A stretch of 64,000 nucleotides of DNA from Vibrio furnissii CIP 102972 (GCF_000176175.1 NZ_ACZP01000016.1:1-64000), one strand, 5' to 3'; counted from the first letter of the stretch, positions 53,981 to 64,000 are shown. Made by a program: numbers and translations. Notes: generated by a model from the sequence alone, not told the origin.

Positions 53981-55930
53981 TTACACCAATTGTGCTTTCT
54001 CGGCGATCAGTTTATCGACCACACTTGGATCGGCGAGGGTCGATGTGTCACCCAAGTTTCCGGTATCGCCCGTGGCAATCTTGCGCAGAATGCGGCGCAT
54101 GATCTTGCCTGAACGTGTTTTTGGCAGTGCATCCGTCCAGTGCAGCACATCCGGTGTGGCGATCGGGCCAATTTCTTTGCGTACCCAATCTTTGACTTCT
54201 TTGTGCAGCTCCGCGCTGGGGTAAACACCATCGTTGAGTGTGATGTAGGCGTATATCGCTTGACCTTTAATGTCGTGCGGCACGCCCACCACGGCGGCTT
54301 CGGCGATCTTATCGAAGGCCACCAATGCCGATTCAATTTCAGCGGTGCCCATGCGGTGCCCGGACACGTTGAGGACGTCGTCCACGCGGCCAGTGATCCA
54401 GTAGTAGCCATCTTCATCACGGCGCGCGCCGTCACCGGTAAAGTACATGCCTTTAAAGGTGGAGAAGTAGGTTTGCTCGAAGCGTTCATGGTCGCCATAC
54501 ACGGTACGCATCTGACCGGGCCATGAATCGAGGATCACGAGGTTTCCTTCTGCAGCGCCGTCAATCACTTCACCCATGTTGTCGACCAATGCCGGTTGCA
54601 CGCCAAAGAATGGGCGAGTCGCAGAACCAGGTTTCAATGCCGTTGCGCCAGGCAGTGGCGTGATCAAAATGCCGCCTGTTTCGGTTTGCCACCAAGTATC
54701 AACAATCGGCGATTTTTCATTGCCGATGGTTTTGTAGTACCACTCCCACGCTTCTGGGTTAATTGGTTCACCCACCGAGCCCATGATGCGCAGGCTGCTG
54801 CGCGAGGTGCCTTTCACCGCTTCATCGCCTTTCGCCATCAGGGCTCGAATCGCAGTGGGGGCCGTGTACAGAATGTTGACTTGATGTTTGTCGACCACTT
54901 CACTCATGCGCGCGGTGCTTGGGTAGTTAGGAACGCCTTCAAACAAAATGGTTTTCGCGCCGTTCGACAGCGGCCCGTAAATCAGATAGGTGTGGCCGGT
55001 GATCCAGCCCACATCAGCAGTACACCAGAACGTTTCTCCCGGCTGGTAATCAAAGACGTATTTGAAGGTCATGGTCGCGTAAACCAAGTAACCGCCTGTG
55101 GTGTGCAAGACGCCTTTGGGTTTACCGGTTGAGCCTGAGGTGTAGAGAATGAATAGTGGATCTTCTGCGTTCATCTCTTCTGGCGGACACACATCGGAAG
55201 CCGCTGCGACCGCATCGTGCCACCACACATCGCGGTGTTCGTGCCACGCAACCTCACCGCCAGTGCGTTTGAATACGATCACTTTGCTGATGGTTTTCAC
55301 TTCTGGGTTGGTCAGCGCTTCATCAACGTTTTTCTTCAACGGTACGGCGCGGCCGCCTCGCACGCCTTCATCGGCAGTGATCACCACTTTGGAGTCGGAA
55401 TCGATAATGCGTCCGGCCAGCGCTTCGGGAGAGAAGCCGCCAAATACCACGGTATGTACCGCACCAATGCGGGTACACGCCAGCATCGCCACGGCAGCTT
55501 CCGGCACCATCGGCATGTACAAACACACCACGTCGCCTTTGCGAACGCCTTGTGCTTTCAATGCATTGGAGAAACGGCACACGTCGCGGTGCAGTTCGTT
55601 AAATGTCAGGGTCTTATCATCGGCTGGATCATCGCCTTCCCAAATGATGGCCACGTCGTCACCGCGTTCCGCCAAGTGGCGGTCAATGCAGTTGGCGGAG
55701 ACGTTGAGCGTGCCATCTTCAAACCAGCGGATATCCACGTGGCCGGTATCAAACGAGGTGTGCTTCACTTGGGTGAATGGCTTCATCCAATCCACAATCT
55801 TCCCGTGCTCGCTCCAGAAACCTTCCGGATCGGAGACCGATTGTTGGTACATCGCTAAATAGGTTTCGTCGTCGGCATGGGTGTGCGCTTTGATGTTTTC
55901 TTTGACTGGATAAATGTGGGCTTCACTCAT
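53981..55930 (-). CDS. acs: Acetyl-CoA synthetase
   Basis: Activates acetate to acetyl-CoA through acetyl-AMP. 649 residues from ATG 55930 ([16 protein letters not shown]), with AAGGAGAA just upstream. AMP-binding motif [51 protein letters not shown], and the C-terminal [11 protein letters not shown] with the catalytic, acetylation-regulated Lys. In V. cholerae acs is the main target of the CrbS/CrbR acetate switch; a CrbS-like kinase lies 4.2 kb away. Confidence 0.97.
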   Translation of the reverse strand: MSEAHIYPVKENIKAHTHADDETYLAMYQQSVSDPEGFWSEHGKIVDWMKPFTQVKHTSFDTGHVDIRWFEDGTLNVSANCIDRHLAERGDDVAIIWEGDDPADDKTLTFNELHRDVCRFSNALKAQGVRKGDVVCLYMPMVPEAAVAMLACTRIGAVHTVVFGGFSPEALAGRIIDSDSKVVITADEGVRGGRAVPLKKNVDEALTNPEVKTISKVIVFKRTGGEVAWHEHRDVWWHDAVAAASDVCPPEEMNAEDPLFILYTSGSTGKPKGVLHTTGGYLVYATMTFKYVFDYQPGETFWCTADVGWITGHTYLIYGPLSNGAKTILFEGVPNYPSTARMSEVVDKHQVNILYTAPTAIRALMAKGDEAVKGTSRSSLRIMGSVGEPINPEAWEWYYKTIGNEKSPIVDTWWQTETGGILITPLPGATALKPGSATRPFFGVQPALVDNMGEVIDGAAEGNLVILDSWPGQMRTVYGDHERFEQTYFSTFKGMYFTGDGARRDEDGYYWITGRVDDVLNVSGHRMGTAEIESALVAFDKIAEAAVVGVPHDIKGQAIYAYITLNDGVYPSAELHKEVKDWVRKEIGPIATPDVLHWTDALPKTRSGKIMRRILRKIATGDTGNLGDTSTLADPSVVDKLIAEKAQLV

Positions 55931-56145
55931 TGCATGTTCTCCTTGTGAATACAGCAAATTTCCTTTTCACACAGCGTTTCAAACACGCGGGCGGAAATTC
56001 GATATGCCTATAACTCTTAGTCAGCGGCGGTTTTTACACAATTAGACTTTAGGATGAATGGTCGATTTGTTTCGAGAAAATAGGCAGTTAAGCCGGTTTT
56101 TGAGAAGTGGATCTAAGCTTGTGCACGGTGAGGTTTGCCCACGTG
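55931..56145. other. acs promoter region
   Basis: The 215 bases upstream of acs should carry its regulated promoter. A TGTGA half-site (minus strand, about 55966-55970) is the only CRP-like element I could see, with no good partner. No gene is present. Confidence 0.4.
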
Positions 56146-56784
56146 TTACGAGGAATGGTGAGCCGAGGAAGTAAACGCGGGCAATTCCCCTTTGGTTAAA
56201 CGCACGTAAACCAACGCCGCGGTGATGGCATCTTGCAAGGCGTCGTGTTTGTCTTGCAGCGGCAAATCAAGATGACGGCAGATCGCATCCAAGCTCAGGT
56301 CGAAATAGGCGTTGGGCAGATGTTTTTCCAGTTTGTCGTGATAGATATGACTGACTTCAATCAAGCTGTTGGGCAGCGGAAACCCCAAGTGGCGGCGGCA
56401 CGCGATGTCGAGAATCTTTTTGTCGTAGCGAATGTGGTAGCCGACCAGTGGACGATTGCCGATAAACGCAATCAAGCGCGTTAAGGCGTCTTGTTCACTG
56501 ATGCCATCGACTAAATCTTGATGGCGAATGCGATGAATGCGCACCGAGCCAGAATCAAGCGATTGTGGCGCGCGTAGCCGCACTTCAAACGGCTGGCTGG
56601 TCAGAATGCGGTTGCCGATGATTTTCGTCGCGGCGATGGTCACCAACTCGGCCCGATTTGGGTCCAAGCTGGTGGTTTCACAATCCAGCGAGACAAATTC
56701 TTGTTCGGTCGGCGCTTCAAACAGCGTTTGGTAACGGGAGCCGCGCAGCTTGTAGTGCCAGTATCGGCGGGCAATCCAATTCAT
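56146..56784 (-). CDS. 3'-5' exonuclease, DnaQ family
   Basis: 212 residues. DEDD-type exonuclease motifs: ExoI FVSLDCETTSLDP (here Asp-Cys-Glu), ExoII GYHIRYDKKILD, and ExoIII HDALQDAITAAL with His four residues before the last Asp. It resembles the PolC/DnaQ epsilon-like proteins. It probably trims or proofreads DNA or RNA ends. It lies three bases after the DUF294 gene; the pair is conserved near acs in vibrios. Confidence 0.9.
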   Translation of the reverse strand: MNWIARRYWHYKLRGSRYQTLFEAPTEQEFVSLDCETTSLDPNRAELVTIAATKIIGNRILTSQPFEVRLRAPQSLDSGSVRIHRIRHQDLVDGISEQDALTRLIAFIGNRPLVGYHIRYDKKILDIACRRHLGFPLPNSLIEVSHIYHDKLEKHLPNAYFDLSLDAICRHLDLPLQDKHDALQDAITAALVYVRLTKGELPAFTSSAHHSS

Positions 56785-56787
56785 GGC

Positions 56788-58611
56788 TTAGTCCCGAATT
56801 TGATAATGGTAGCCCAGCCATTGCTTGAACTTTTTGACCACATGTAGGCTGTGGCGCAGCAAATCGCGTTCGGCTCGGTCGAGTTGTTTTAAATCCAGCG
56901 TATTGGCACTGTGCTGGTTGCTGAGCTGCTGCGCGAGGCGCAATTTGAAGAACTGCTTCAATGCTTCACTCAGGTTGTCACCGGTCTCTTGCTCCAACAC
57001 CTTCTGTTTAACCAAGGCTTCAATGCGTTCAAAGGTGTTGTTGACGGCAATGTGGTGTTCGAGGCTCAAGGCGCGAATGCCGTGCACCAGCGGGAAGATG
57101 CCCCCTTGTTTGATATCGAGGCCGGATTTGGAGTTTTTGACATTCCCCAATAGTGTCAGCGGTACCGAGAAGTTGAGCGCCGGTCGCGTAAATTCGGTCA
57201 AAATCAGCTCCTGATCGGCCATCAATTGATGCAGGTGCGCTTTCACCGGGGCAAGTAGGTCTGTGTTGCCCGCCACCGCGTGGGCGTCAGCCATGATGGC
57301 AATATCCATCACGCGTTCGGGGCTGGCGGCTTTCACCCATTCCGTCAGTGTGTGTTTCCAAGCGCTTTGCGACTTGACCCATTTCGGATTGTTGACCATC
57401 ACTTTGCCTGGGCAAAGTGGGTAGCCCAACTGCAATAACGTATGCGACAACTGGTTCATGACGGGCTGGCATTGATGCCACTCCAACCCATCTTTGATGA
57501 TCAAGGCATTGTCCTGATCGGTTTTAAGAATTTGTTCGCCGCGCCCTTCCGAGCCCAGCACAATGAGGCAACAGTGATCGTGCAGCGCGGGAGGAACCAC
57601 CAATTCAAACGCTTTTTCGATGATTTGTTCGTTGACCGCCGAAATCAGCTCCATCACAAAGCGGGTGCGTACGCCGCGGCTGAGCAGGCTTTCCACCAGT
57701 TGGCGCTGTTTATTGGAGGCCAGCGCCAGCTCCTCGATGCTGGACGCGCGGGCTATCGCCAAGGTCAGCACGTGTGAATGGGTCGAAAACGCACTGAGGA
57801 TTTGAATCATGTCCAGCATACCGACCGCTTGATGGCCTTCGCATACCATCAGGCGTTTGACCCGCTGGCGAGTCATCATCACCATGGCATTGAACAGAAA
57901 ATCCCCTTCATCGACGTGCAGCACGGGAAAGGTGGCAATGTCGCCGACGGGGGCATCGAGTGCCACGCCGTCGAGCATCACTGCGTGCAGCATGTTGGTG
58001 CGCGTGACGATGGCATACGGATGGGCAGGGCTGCCTTGCAGCCGCGGGTCGTTTGCGTCGAGTTGCACCAAAGCGGCATCGACTCCATGGTCTTTCATCA
58101 GTTGCGTGACCGCTTGCAGCGGCTGCTCGGGTGTCAGTAGCATCGGCGCGAGATAAATCGAATGGTCAACTTTGGTCAGAATGAATTCAGCGATGTTCTT
58201 TTGCTGCTGAGCCGCTTCAATCAGCGCTTGGCGTTTCGCGAGGTTATTATCGAAGTACGCCGCAAATTGACCATTTTCATGGTACAACGCCATAAATACA
58301 CTTTGGGGAAGCAGGTAACTCAGCGTATCTTCCAAAGCCACGTAATGGTGCTTGGTGCTGCCTTCAAAGATGGCTCGAACATCAAATAGGTCATCGTTGG
58401 CGTAATGGGCATAAATCTCTTTGCCGTCGGCCGCGCGCTCTTCCACGGTGCCTTTGATGAGCACATGCAGATGTGTGCAGGGTTGACCGCTGTGCAGAAT
58501 CACTTCACGTTCACGAAAATAAGCCACGTCTAACGCGGCGCGTAGAGACTGTTGTTGACTGGCCGTCAGACGGTCGAACGGCGGGGACTGCATGTTGAAT
58601 TTATCCGGCAT
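56788..58611 (-). CDS. cNMP-binding, CBS and DUF294 nucleotidyltransferase-like protein
   Basis: 607 residues. Order: a cyclic nucleotide-binding-like domain (about 10-130: YFREREVILHSGQPCTHLHVLIKG), a CBS pair (about 150-270), a DUF294 GlnD-like nucleotidyltransferase domain (VLGSEGRGEQILKTDQDNALI, about 345-365, with the GS and paired Asp motif), and a DUF294 C-terminal substrate-binding domain. Probably a cytoplasmic signalling enzyme that modifies a target in response to a nucleotide; targets are unknown. It is coupled to the DnaQ-like exonuclease gene. Confidence 0.88.
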   Translation of the reverse strand: MPDKFNMQSPPFDRLTASQQQSLRAALDVAYFREREVILHSGQPCTHLHVLIKGTVEERAADGKEIYAHYANDDLFDVRAIFEGSTKHHYVALEDTLSYLLPQSVFMALYHENGQFAAYFDNNLAKRQALIEAAQQQKNIAEFILTKVDHSIYLAPMLLTPEQPLQAVTQLMKDHGVDAALVQLDANDPRLQGSPAHPYAIVTRTNMLHAVMLDGVALDAPVGDIATFPVLHVDEGDFLFNAMVMMTRQRVKRLMVCEGHQAVGMLDMIQILSAFSTHSHVLTLAIARASSIEELALASNKQRQLVESLLSRGVRTRFVMELISAVNEQIIEKAFELVVPPALHDHCCLIVLGSEGRGEQILKTDQDNALIIKDGLEWHQCQPVMNQLSHTLLQLGYPLCPGKVMVNNPKWVKSQSAWKHTLTEWVKAASPERVMDIAIMADAHAVAGNTDLLAPVKAHLHQLMADQELILTEFTRPALNFSVPLTLLGNVKNSKSGLDIKQGGIFPLVHGIRALSLEHHIAVNNTFERIEALVKQKVLEQETGDNLSEALKQFFKLRLAQQLSNQHSANTLDLKQLDRAERDLLRHSLHVVKKFKQWLGYHYQIRD

Positions 58612-58816
58612 GGTGCGAGCTAACCTTAGGGAATGACCTCAGGTAAGTGTGACAAATTTCTTTCGCGCCTCCAGACGACTTTGGTCTAATGGCGGCGCGC
58701 TCAACGGGATGCATGCGAATATGGAAACTTTGTGTTGCGCAAAGCCCCCTTTTTAAACCAAGGAACTCATTGCATAATACCCGCGTTTTTTTGACGGTTT
58801 CATTGTAGGATCACAA

Positions 58817-59998
58817 ATGCTAAACCCTTCTCCTTTTGGCTGGATCTCCCAGTATTTCATCGGTTTCTTCTTTGCCTACGGTGTGTATTTGCCGTTTTGG
58901 TCGCTGTGGTTTGCGGATCAAGGCGTCTCAGCAACGGACATTGGTTTGTTGGTGGGCATTGGTTTTGCCACGCGTTGTGTGGCTAATATCGTGATTACGC
59001 CGCGTGTGCACAAAGCCGAGCATCTGTTGCCGGCCTTGCGCTGGCTGACCCTCGCCGGGCTATTGTTTGTTGCGTTTCACTTCTTTACCGGCGGCAGTTT
59101 CTGGCTGATGGCGTTAGCGACCATTCTATTTAACCTCTGCTGTGGTCCCATCATTCCGCTGTCAGATGCGACGGCCAACTATTACGCCAAGCGCAACATG
59201 CTTGATTATGGTCGTGCGCGTTTGTGGGGCTCGGTCGCCTTCATTGGCGGCTCGACCGTGGTGGGATTTCTTGTCGCGCAGTACGGCGCGAGCATGATTC
59301 TCTACACTGCACTGTTTGGCCTGCTGGTGTGCTGGCTTATCAGCTTGCGAAATACCAAGCCGATGCCGGTGACTGAGCACTATGAAGCGGCAGAACGCTT
59401 GAAACTGACGGCCTTACTGCGTGAATGGCCAGTGGTGAAATTTCTGCTGTTGATGGCGCTGATTCAGGGTAGCCATGCCGCGTACTACAGCTTTAGCTCG
59501 ATTTATTGGAAAGAATCCGGCCACTCGGAAGATGTGATCGGCTATTTGTGGAGTTTGGGGGTCGTGGCTGAAGTGCTGGTGTTTGCACTGAGCAAACGTC
59601 TGTTCTCCGGTTGGAGCCTGCGCACTCTGTTTGTTATCGCGTCACTGGGCGTGATGGCGCGTTGGGGATTGACGGCATCGACTACTGCGATTGTGGCGTT
59701 GGTGGCGATTCAACTGCTGCACGGCGTAACCTTTGCGATGTCTCACATTGCTGCAATTCAATACATTCAGCATGCGCCGCAGAATAAAATGGTGGCGTTG
59801 CAAGCGTTGTACAACGCCATTCCACTGGGCGCGGTGATTGCCTTGATGACCACATTGAGCGGTTGGGGCTATGAACATTGGGGCGCGTACGTGTTTTGGG
59901 CGATGGCGGCCATGGGTCTACTGGCGCTGTTGGTGAAAGTGGATGAGCCCGAATCGAACGTGGCTCTGCCGAAAGCGGAGCCTGAAGCACAGATTTAA
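58817..59998 (+). CDS. MFS transporter, HcaT-like
   Basis: 393 residues with 12 predicted membrane helices. The N-terminus WISQYFIGFFFAYGVYLPFWSLWFADQGVS and DYGRARLWGSVAFIGGS are typical of the 3-phenylpropionate/nucleoside H+ symporter group (HcaT). The substrate is not established. It is divergent from the DUF294 gene and ended by a terminator. Confidence 0.87.
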   Translation: MLNPSPFGWISQYFIGFFFAYGVYLPFWSLWFADQGVSATDIGLLVGIGFATRCVANIVITPRVHKAEHLLPALRWLTLAGLLFVAFHFFTGGSFWLMALATILFNLCCGPIIPLSDATANYYAKRNMLDYGRARLWGSVAFIGGSTVVGFLVAQYGASMILYTALFGLLVCWLISLRNTKPMPVTEHYEAAERLKLTALLREWPVVKFLLLMALIQGSHAAYYSFSSIYWKESGHSEDVIGYLWSLGVVAEVLVFALSKRLFSGWSLRTLFVIASLGVMARWGLTASTTAIVALVAIQLLHGVTFAMSHIAAIQYIQHAPQNKMVALQALYNAIPLGAVIALMTTLSGWGYEHWGAYVFWAMAAMGLLALLVKVDEPESNVALPKAEPEAQI

Positions 59999-60037
59999 TG
60001 CTGCTTGATTGAGCAATCCGCTCATCCTCTGTTTAAT

Positions 60038-60080
60038 AAAAGTCTCTTCACGGCGCCTTAGGCGAGGAAGGGACTTTTTT
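60038..60080 (+). terminator. Terminator after MFS gene
   Basis: AAAAGTCTCTTC pairs with GAAGGGACTTTT (one wobble pair) around a 17-base loop, followed by Ts to 60080. Confidence 0.85.
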
Positions 60081-60110
60081 ATTACTGCGGAGCAGCCACA
60101 AGGATAAGTC

Positions 60111-63100
60111 ATGCAAGGATGGTTAGTGATACCGGTGTCGCTCGTGTATCTGGGCGTATTGTTTTTAATTGCTTGGTATGGCGATCGGCAGACGCGTTGG
60201 TTGGCAAAATGGCGGCCGTGGATCTACAGCTTGTCGATTGCGGTGTATTGTACGTCGTGGACCTTTTACGGCACGGTGGGACAAGCGAGCGCCAACCCGT
60301 GGTCGTTTCTACCAATTTATATTGCGCCGATTCTGGTGTTTGCCTTTGGCTGGCGCATCCTTGCACGCTTGATTCTCATCGCCAAACGCGAACACATCAC
60401 ATCGATTGCTGATTTTATCGGGGCGCGCTATGGCAAGTCGCAAGGCTTGGCGGTGGCGGTCACGCTGATCGCGGTTGCGGGGATTCTGCCTTACATCGCT
60501 TTGCAGCTACGCGGTATTACCATGGGGCTGAACATCGTCGCGCCGGATCTGCGTGAGCAGTTCGGCTATCAGGACGATCACGTGTCTTGGTTTGTGGTGC
60601 TGGCGTTGGCACTGTTTACCATGCTGTTTGGTACGCGGCACATTGATAATACCGAACATCATCGCGGCATGATGATGGCGATTGCGTTTGAGTCCATCGT
60701 CAAGCTGGTGGCGTTTTTGGTGGTCGGGCTGTTTATTCTGTTTCTCGCGTTGAGTCACGACAGTGTGAATTTGATGGAGACTGTGCGCGCCACCTATGAG
60801 GCACCTAATTGGCCGACGCTGTTTGTACACACGGTGCTGACGATGATTGCCATCATCTGTCTGCCACGTCAGTTTCATACCATGGTGGTGGAGAACGAAC
60901 GCGCGCAGGATCTGCATACCGCGCGTTGGCTGTTCCCGATGTACCTGATTTTGATGGGGCTGTTCGTGCTGCCGATCGCTTGGGTCGGGCAAAGCCTGCT
61001 GAGTGGCACATCGCCTGATACGTTTGTCATCAGTGTGCCGATGTCGGTTGGCGCCGAAGACATCGCGTTGCTGGCTTTTCTTGGTGGCACCTCAGCCGCG
61101 TCAGGCATGGTGATTGTCTCCACTATTGCGCTGGCGATCATGGTGTCGAACGACTTGGTGATGCCTTTGCTGCTGCGTCGCATGCGTTTGTCGCAGCGCA
61201 ACCATCGTCATTTCTCTGGGCTTTTGGTGATCATTCGTCGCACGCTGATTTTGTTGCTGTTACTGGGGGCGTGGGGATTTTATCTCGCCCTCGATACCAT
61301 TCCGTCGCTGTCGGCGATTGGCTTCCTCTCGTTTTCGGCCATCACGCAGTTTGCTCCGGCGCTGATCGGGGGCATGTATTGGCGCGAAGGAAACCGCAAA
61401 GGGGTGTATGTGGGCCTCGCGGTGGGGTTTACGCTGTGGCTGATCACCTTGATGACCACCACCAACATGTTGGCTGGCGATGAGCAAAGCAACGTTTTGT
61501 TGTGGCTCGTCACGCCGCCGGATGTGCTGGCCAACTGGGGGCTGAAAAATTCCGACTGGGGCATGATCCTCAGTGTATCACTCAATGCGCTGTGTTATGT
61601 GCTGGTGTCGTGGGGGACGCGTTCAAGTTTAAGCGAACGGCTGCAATCGGCCGCGTTTGTCGGCACGCCGCTGCCCGAAAACGAAAACATGAGCCTGTAT
61701 CAAAGCCGAGTGACAGTGGGTGAGTTGGAGATGTTGGCATCGCGCTTTGTCGGTCGCACGCGAGTACGCGCAGCGTTTACGCAGTATTGGGGCCAGCAAC
61801 GCGAAATGTTGATGCCCAACCAACAAGCGCCATCGACCTTAATTCGCCACACCGAGCGGGTGCTGGCGGGGGTGTTTGGTGCCTCGTCGGCCAAGTTGGT
61901 GCTGACCTCGGCGTTGCAAGGGCGCAACATGCAGCTTGAAGAGGTGGCGACCATTGTCGATGAAGCCTCGGAGCTGTACGACTTTAGTCGCGGTCTGCTG
62001 CAAGGCGCCATCGAACACATTGGTCAAGGCATTGCTGTGGTGGACAAGCAGTTGCGTCTGGTGGCATGGAACCAGCGCTATTTGGAGCTGTTTGATTTCC
62101 CGCCGGGCTTGATTCAGGTCGGGCGACCGATTGCTGATGTGATTCGTCACAACGCCGAGCAAGGATTATGTGGCCCCGGTGAACCGGAAGATCATGTGCG
62201 CCGCCGCGTGTATCACTTGGAACAAGGAACGCGTCATACGTCTTCGCGGGTTCGCCCGGATGGCCGCGTGATTGAAGTGCAGGGCAATCCGATGCCCGGC
62301 GGCGGGTTTGTGATGAGCTTTACCGACATCACCGTGTTCCGCGATGCCGAGCAGACGCTCAAAGAAGCCAACGAGAATCTGGAAGAGCGCGTCCTTGAGC
62401 GTACTCGTGAACTAGAAAAACTCAACAAACAGTTGGTTGCCGCTACGCAGCGTTCAGAACGTGAATCGCAATCTAAATCCCGTTTTCTGGCCGCGGTCAG
62501 CCATGACTTGATGCAACCGCTCAATGCCGCGCGTCTGTTCGCGTCGTCTTTGGCGGAAGTGGCGCAAGAGGATGAAGTCAAGCGCCTGTCGCATCATATC
62601 GAAAGTGCCTTGAGTGCGGCGGAAGACTTAATTGGTGATTTGCTGGATATCTCGCGCCTCGAGTCCGGCAAGCTTGAAATCCATCCGCAGAGTTTTGCGA
62701 TCAAAGATGTTCTGACCAACCTCAATGCGGAATTCAGCGCGCTGGCGCGCCAGCAAGGGGTGGATTTCAGTATGGTGCCGTCGTCATTATTTGTCCGCTC
62801 GGATCCCAAATTGCTGCGCCGCGTGGTGCAGAACTTTTTGACCAACGCGTTTCGCTACAATCCCAAAGGCAAAGTGCTGCTTGGCGTGCGTCACTTACAA
62901 GGCAAAGTGCGAATTGATGTGTGGGACAATGGCATTGGCATTGAGGAAGATAAACAGCAGGAAATTTTTGAAGAGTTTAACCGTGGGGGACAAGTGCGCT
63001 CTGACCAAGGTCTGGGACTTGGACTGGCGATCTCCAAAGGGATTGCGCATGTGCTGGGACATGAGATCGCCATGCGCTCTTGGCCGGGACGCGGCAGCGT

Positions 63101-63542
63101 GTTTTCGCTGACGCTGGAACAAGCACAGCCGGTGGTGCACGATGCACCGATTGTGACGACGGAGGCGGTGTCTGACCTCAGTTATTTGCGGGTGCTGTGT
63201 GTCGACAACGAAGAGGACATTTTGGTTGGCATGCGCGATCTGCTCGAACGCTGGGGGTGTGAAGTTAAAACGGCAACCGATCTCGTGAGCAGTTTGAAAG
63301 CGCTCGACAATCAGTGGATTCCGGATGTGATTCTATCGGACTATCGACTCGACAATGGCCGTACCGGGTTAGAGGTGTTGCAGCAATGCCGTTTGCGTTT
63401 GGGCGACTGTTTTGAAGGTATCATCATCAGCGCGGATCGCAGCGCAGATATTCTCGATGGCATTAAATCTAATGGTTTTGGTTTTATTGCTAAACCGGTG
63501 AAGCCCATTAAACTGCGCGCCATGCTCAATCGGGTGGGGTGA
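60111..63542 (+). CDS. crbS: Hybrid sensor histidine kinase with SSF transporter domain, CrbS-like
   Basis: 1143 residues. Residues 1-500 form a sodium-solute symporter (SLC5/PutP) domain with about 13 membrane helices (SLSIAVYCTSWTFYGTVGQASANPW; LPRQFHTMVVEN). A STAC-type linker follows (about 525-620), then a PAS domain (about 645-750: VVDKQLRLVAWNQRYLELFDFP) and a coiled coil. The kinase core has His798 in SHDLMQPLNAAR, DNGIGIEED and GLGLGLAISKG. A receiver domain ends it (VLCVDNEED; phospho-acceptor Asp1077 in LSDYRLDNG). This matches V. cholerae CrbS, which with CrbR controls acs. The closeness to acs supports that reading. The symporter domain may transport or sense acetate or another small acid. 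Confidence 0.88.
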   Translation: MQGWLVIPVSLVYLGVLFLIAWYGDRQTRWLAKWRPWIYSLSIAVYCTSWTFYGTVGQASANPWSFLPIYIAPILVFAFGWRILARLILIAKREHITSIADFIGARYGKSQGLAVAVTLIAVAGILPYIALQLRGITMGLNIVAPDLREQFGYQDDHVSWFVVLALALFTMLFGTRHIDNTEHHRGMMMAIAFESIVKLVAFLVVGLFILFLALSHDSVNLMETVRATYEAPNWPTLFVHTVLTMIAIICLPRQFHTMVVENERAQDLHTARWLFPMYLILMGLFVLPIAWVGQSLLSGTSPDTFVISVPMSVGAEDIALLAFLGGTSAASGMVIVSTIALAIMVSNDLVMPLLLRRMRLSQRNHRHFSGLLVIIRRTLILLLLLGAWGFYLALDTIPSLSAIGFLSFSAITQFAPALIGGMYWREGNRKGVYVGLAVGFTLWLITLMTTTNMLAGDEQSNVLLWLVTPPDVLANWGLKNSDWGMILSVSLNALCYVLVSWGTRSSLSERLQSAAFVGTPLPENENMSLYQSRVTVGELEMLASRFVGRTRVRAAFTQYWGQQREMLMPNQQAPSTLIRHTERVLAGVFGASSAKLVLTSALQGRNMQLEEVATIVDEASELYDFSRGLLQGAIEHIGQGIAVVDKQLRLVAWNQRYLELFDFPPGLIQVGRPIADVIRHNAEQGLCGPGEPEDHVRRRVYHLEQGTRHTSSRVRPDGRVIEVQGNPMPGGGFVMSFTDITVFRDAEQTLKEANENLEERVLERTRELEKLNKQLVAATQRSERESQSKSRFLAAVSHDLMQPLNAARLFASSLAEVAQEDEVKRLSHHIESALSAAEDLIGDLLDISRLESGKLEIHPQSFAIKDVLTNLNAEFSALARQQGVDFSMVPSSLFVRSDPKLLRRVVQNFLTNAFRYNPKGKVLLGVRHLQGKVRIDVWDNGIGIEEDKQQEIFEEFNRGGQVRSDQGLGLGLAISKGIAHVLGHEIAMRSWPGRGSVFSLTLEQAQPVVHDAPIVTTEAVSDLSYLRVLCVDNEEDILVGMRDLLERWGCEVKTATDLVSSLKALDNQWIPDVILSDYRLDNGRTGLEVLQQCRLRLGDCFEGIIISADRSADILDGIKSNGFGFIAKPVKPIKLRAMLNRVG

Positions 63543-63563
63543 GTGGTATTTCCCGTTGGCAAT

Positions 63564-63592
63564 AAAAAACGCCCTTGAACGGGCGTTTTTTT
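63564..63592. terminator. Bidirectional terminator between crbS and gppA
   Basis: AAAAAACGCCC pairs with GGGCGTTTTTT around TTGAAC, ending in seven Ts. The right end overlaps the gppA stop codon (63591-63593). Confidence 0.92.
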
Positions 63593-64000
63593 ACAGGGTT
63601 TGAATCGTCAGTGGCCAGCCGATGTCGGTTTGGCGGTTGGCTTCCAATTCGAGCTCTGCGTGCGTGAGTGGATTTTGCGCCAGCCACGTTGCATCGAGAT
63701 TGACCGTTAGTTTGTCGCCATCGGCGTGCAAGGTCACTTGCGGTTCGAGCGCCACATTGCGGCGATGGCTAAGCAGTACGGCAAGACGGAACAAGCGCAA
63801 CACACGTTTGCCACTGGTGCCGGAGAGCGCATATTGCTCTGGCAGCGAGGTCAACTGCTCGCGGTAGCGGCGTGCCAGCTCTGCCAGAAAATGCTTTTGC
63901 GCGCGCGTGTAACCCGGTAATTCAAGGTGATGAAGTAGATAGGCGCTGTGCTCGCCACCTTTTTTATAATCGATCGACAGCCCGATTTCGTGCAACTGTG
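63591..64000 (-). CDS. gppA: Ppx/GppA-family phosphatase, C-terminal part (partial)
   Basis: Only the last 136 or so codons lie in the window; the frame is open to the right edge. [30 protein letters not shown] is the conserved C-terminal HD-like region of GppA/Ppx. It removes phosphate from pppGpp or polyphosphate. GppA is favoured over Ppx because gppA lies at this place next to rhlB in vibrios, but rhlB is outside the window. Confidence 0.85.
   Translation of the reverse strand, partial: QLHEIGLSIDYKKGGEHSAYLLHHLELPGYTRAQKHFLAELARRYREQLTSLPEQYALSGTSGKRVLRLFRLAVLLSHRRNVALEPQVTLHADGDKLTVNLDATWLAQNPLTHAELELEANRQTDIGWPLTIQTL

Noticed and set aside
53773-54102. 109-codon plus-strand frame between aroQ and acs
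   Set aside because: It crosses the acs terminator and the acs C-terminus on the opposite strand and resembles no protein.

Overview
The window is a piece of a Vibrio main chromosome. The evidence is protein-level similarity to Vibrio families and a backbone order typical of Vibrio: yjaG, hupA, a DUF1481 lipoprotein, purD, purH, zntR, an MCP gene, fis-dusB, prmA, accC-accB, aroQ, acs, a DnaQ-like exonuclease, a DUF294 protein, an MFS gene, a CrbS-type sensor kinase and gppA. The species cannot be fixed from the sequence alone.

Positions 1-30000 hold a Wzx/Wzy-type surface polysaccharide (capsule or O-antigen) locus. It opens with a long leader carrying an ops (JUMPstart core) element, then the export and assembly genes wza-wzb-wzc. 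A decayed ISAs1-family element, probably IS1358-like, separates these from an AT-rich module at about 6.1-13.8 kb. That module has second copies of murA and murB with catalytic residues intact, a flippase, two GT2 transferases, one GT4 transferase and a Wzy-like polymerase. ugd follows (UDP-glucuronate) and ends at a very long hairpin terminator. On the opposite strand lies a wecA-type initiating transferase interrupted by a single-base frameshift in a homopolymer. A second rightward module (16.8-28.7 kb) encodes a GT4, a second flippase, fnlA-fnlB-fnlC (UDP-L-FucNAc), a WbuC-like cupin, a CapA-like protein, an ATP-grasp enzyme, two more GT4 enzymes and a KpsS/KpsC-like protein. A WcaJ-type initiating transferase on the minus strand closes the locus. 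The likely glycan contains an L-FucNAc-type sugar and a hexuronic acid, and possibly a lactyl-ether (muramic-type) sugar that could be amidated.

Positions 30-41.8 kb are accessory housekeeping: a beta-CASP metallo-beta-lactamase protein; a leftward six-gene envelope operon (LPP20-like lipoprotein, CsgG/LpoB-like lipoprotein, LPP20 lipoprotein, SLT transglycosylase, a 60-residue membrane protein, an ETEC_3214-like protein); a four-cysteine uracil-DNA glycosylase; a D-2-hydroxyacid dehydrogenase; yjaG; a YbdG-like MscS channel; and a CNNM/CBS membrane protein.

Positions 42-64 kb are conserved core: nucleoid proteins (hupA, fis), purine synthesis (purD, purH), zinc response (zntR), chemotaxis, tRNA dihydrouridine synthesis (dusB), ribosomal protein methylation (prmA), fatty-acid initiation (accB, accC), aroQ, acetate activation (acs) and the hybrid sensor kinase resembling CrbS, which controls acs in V. 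cholerae. The window ends inside gppA. No tRNA, rRNA or CRISPR array was seen.
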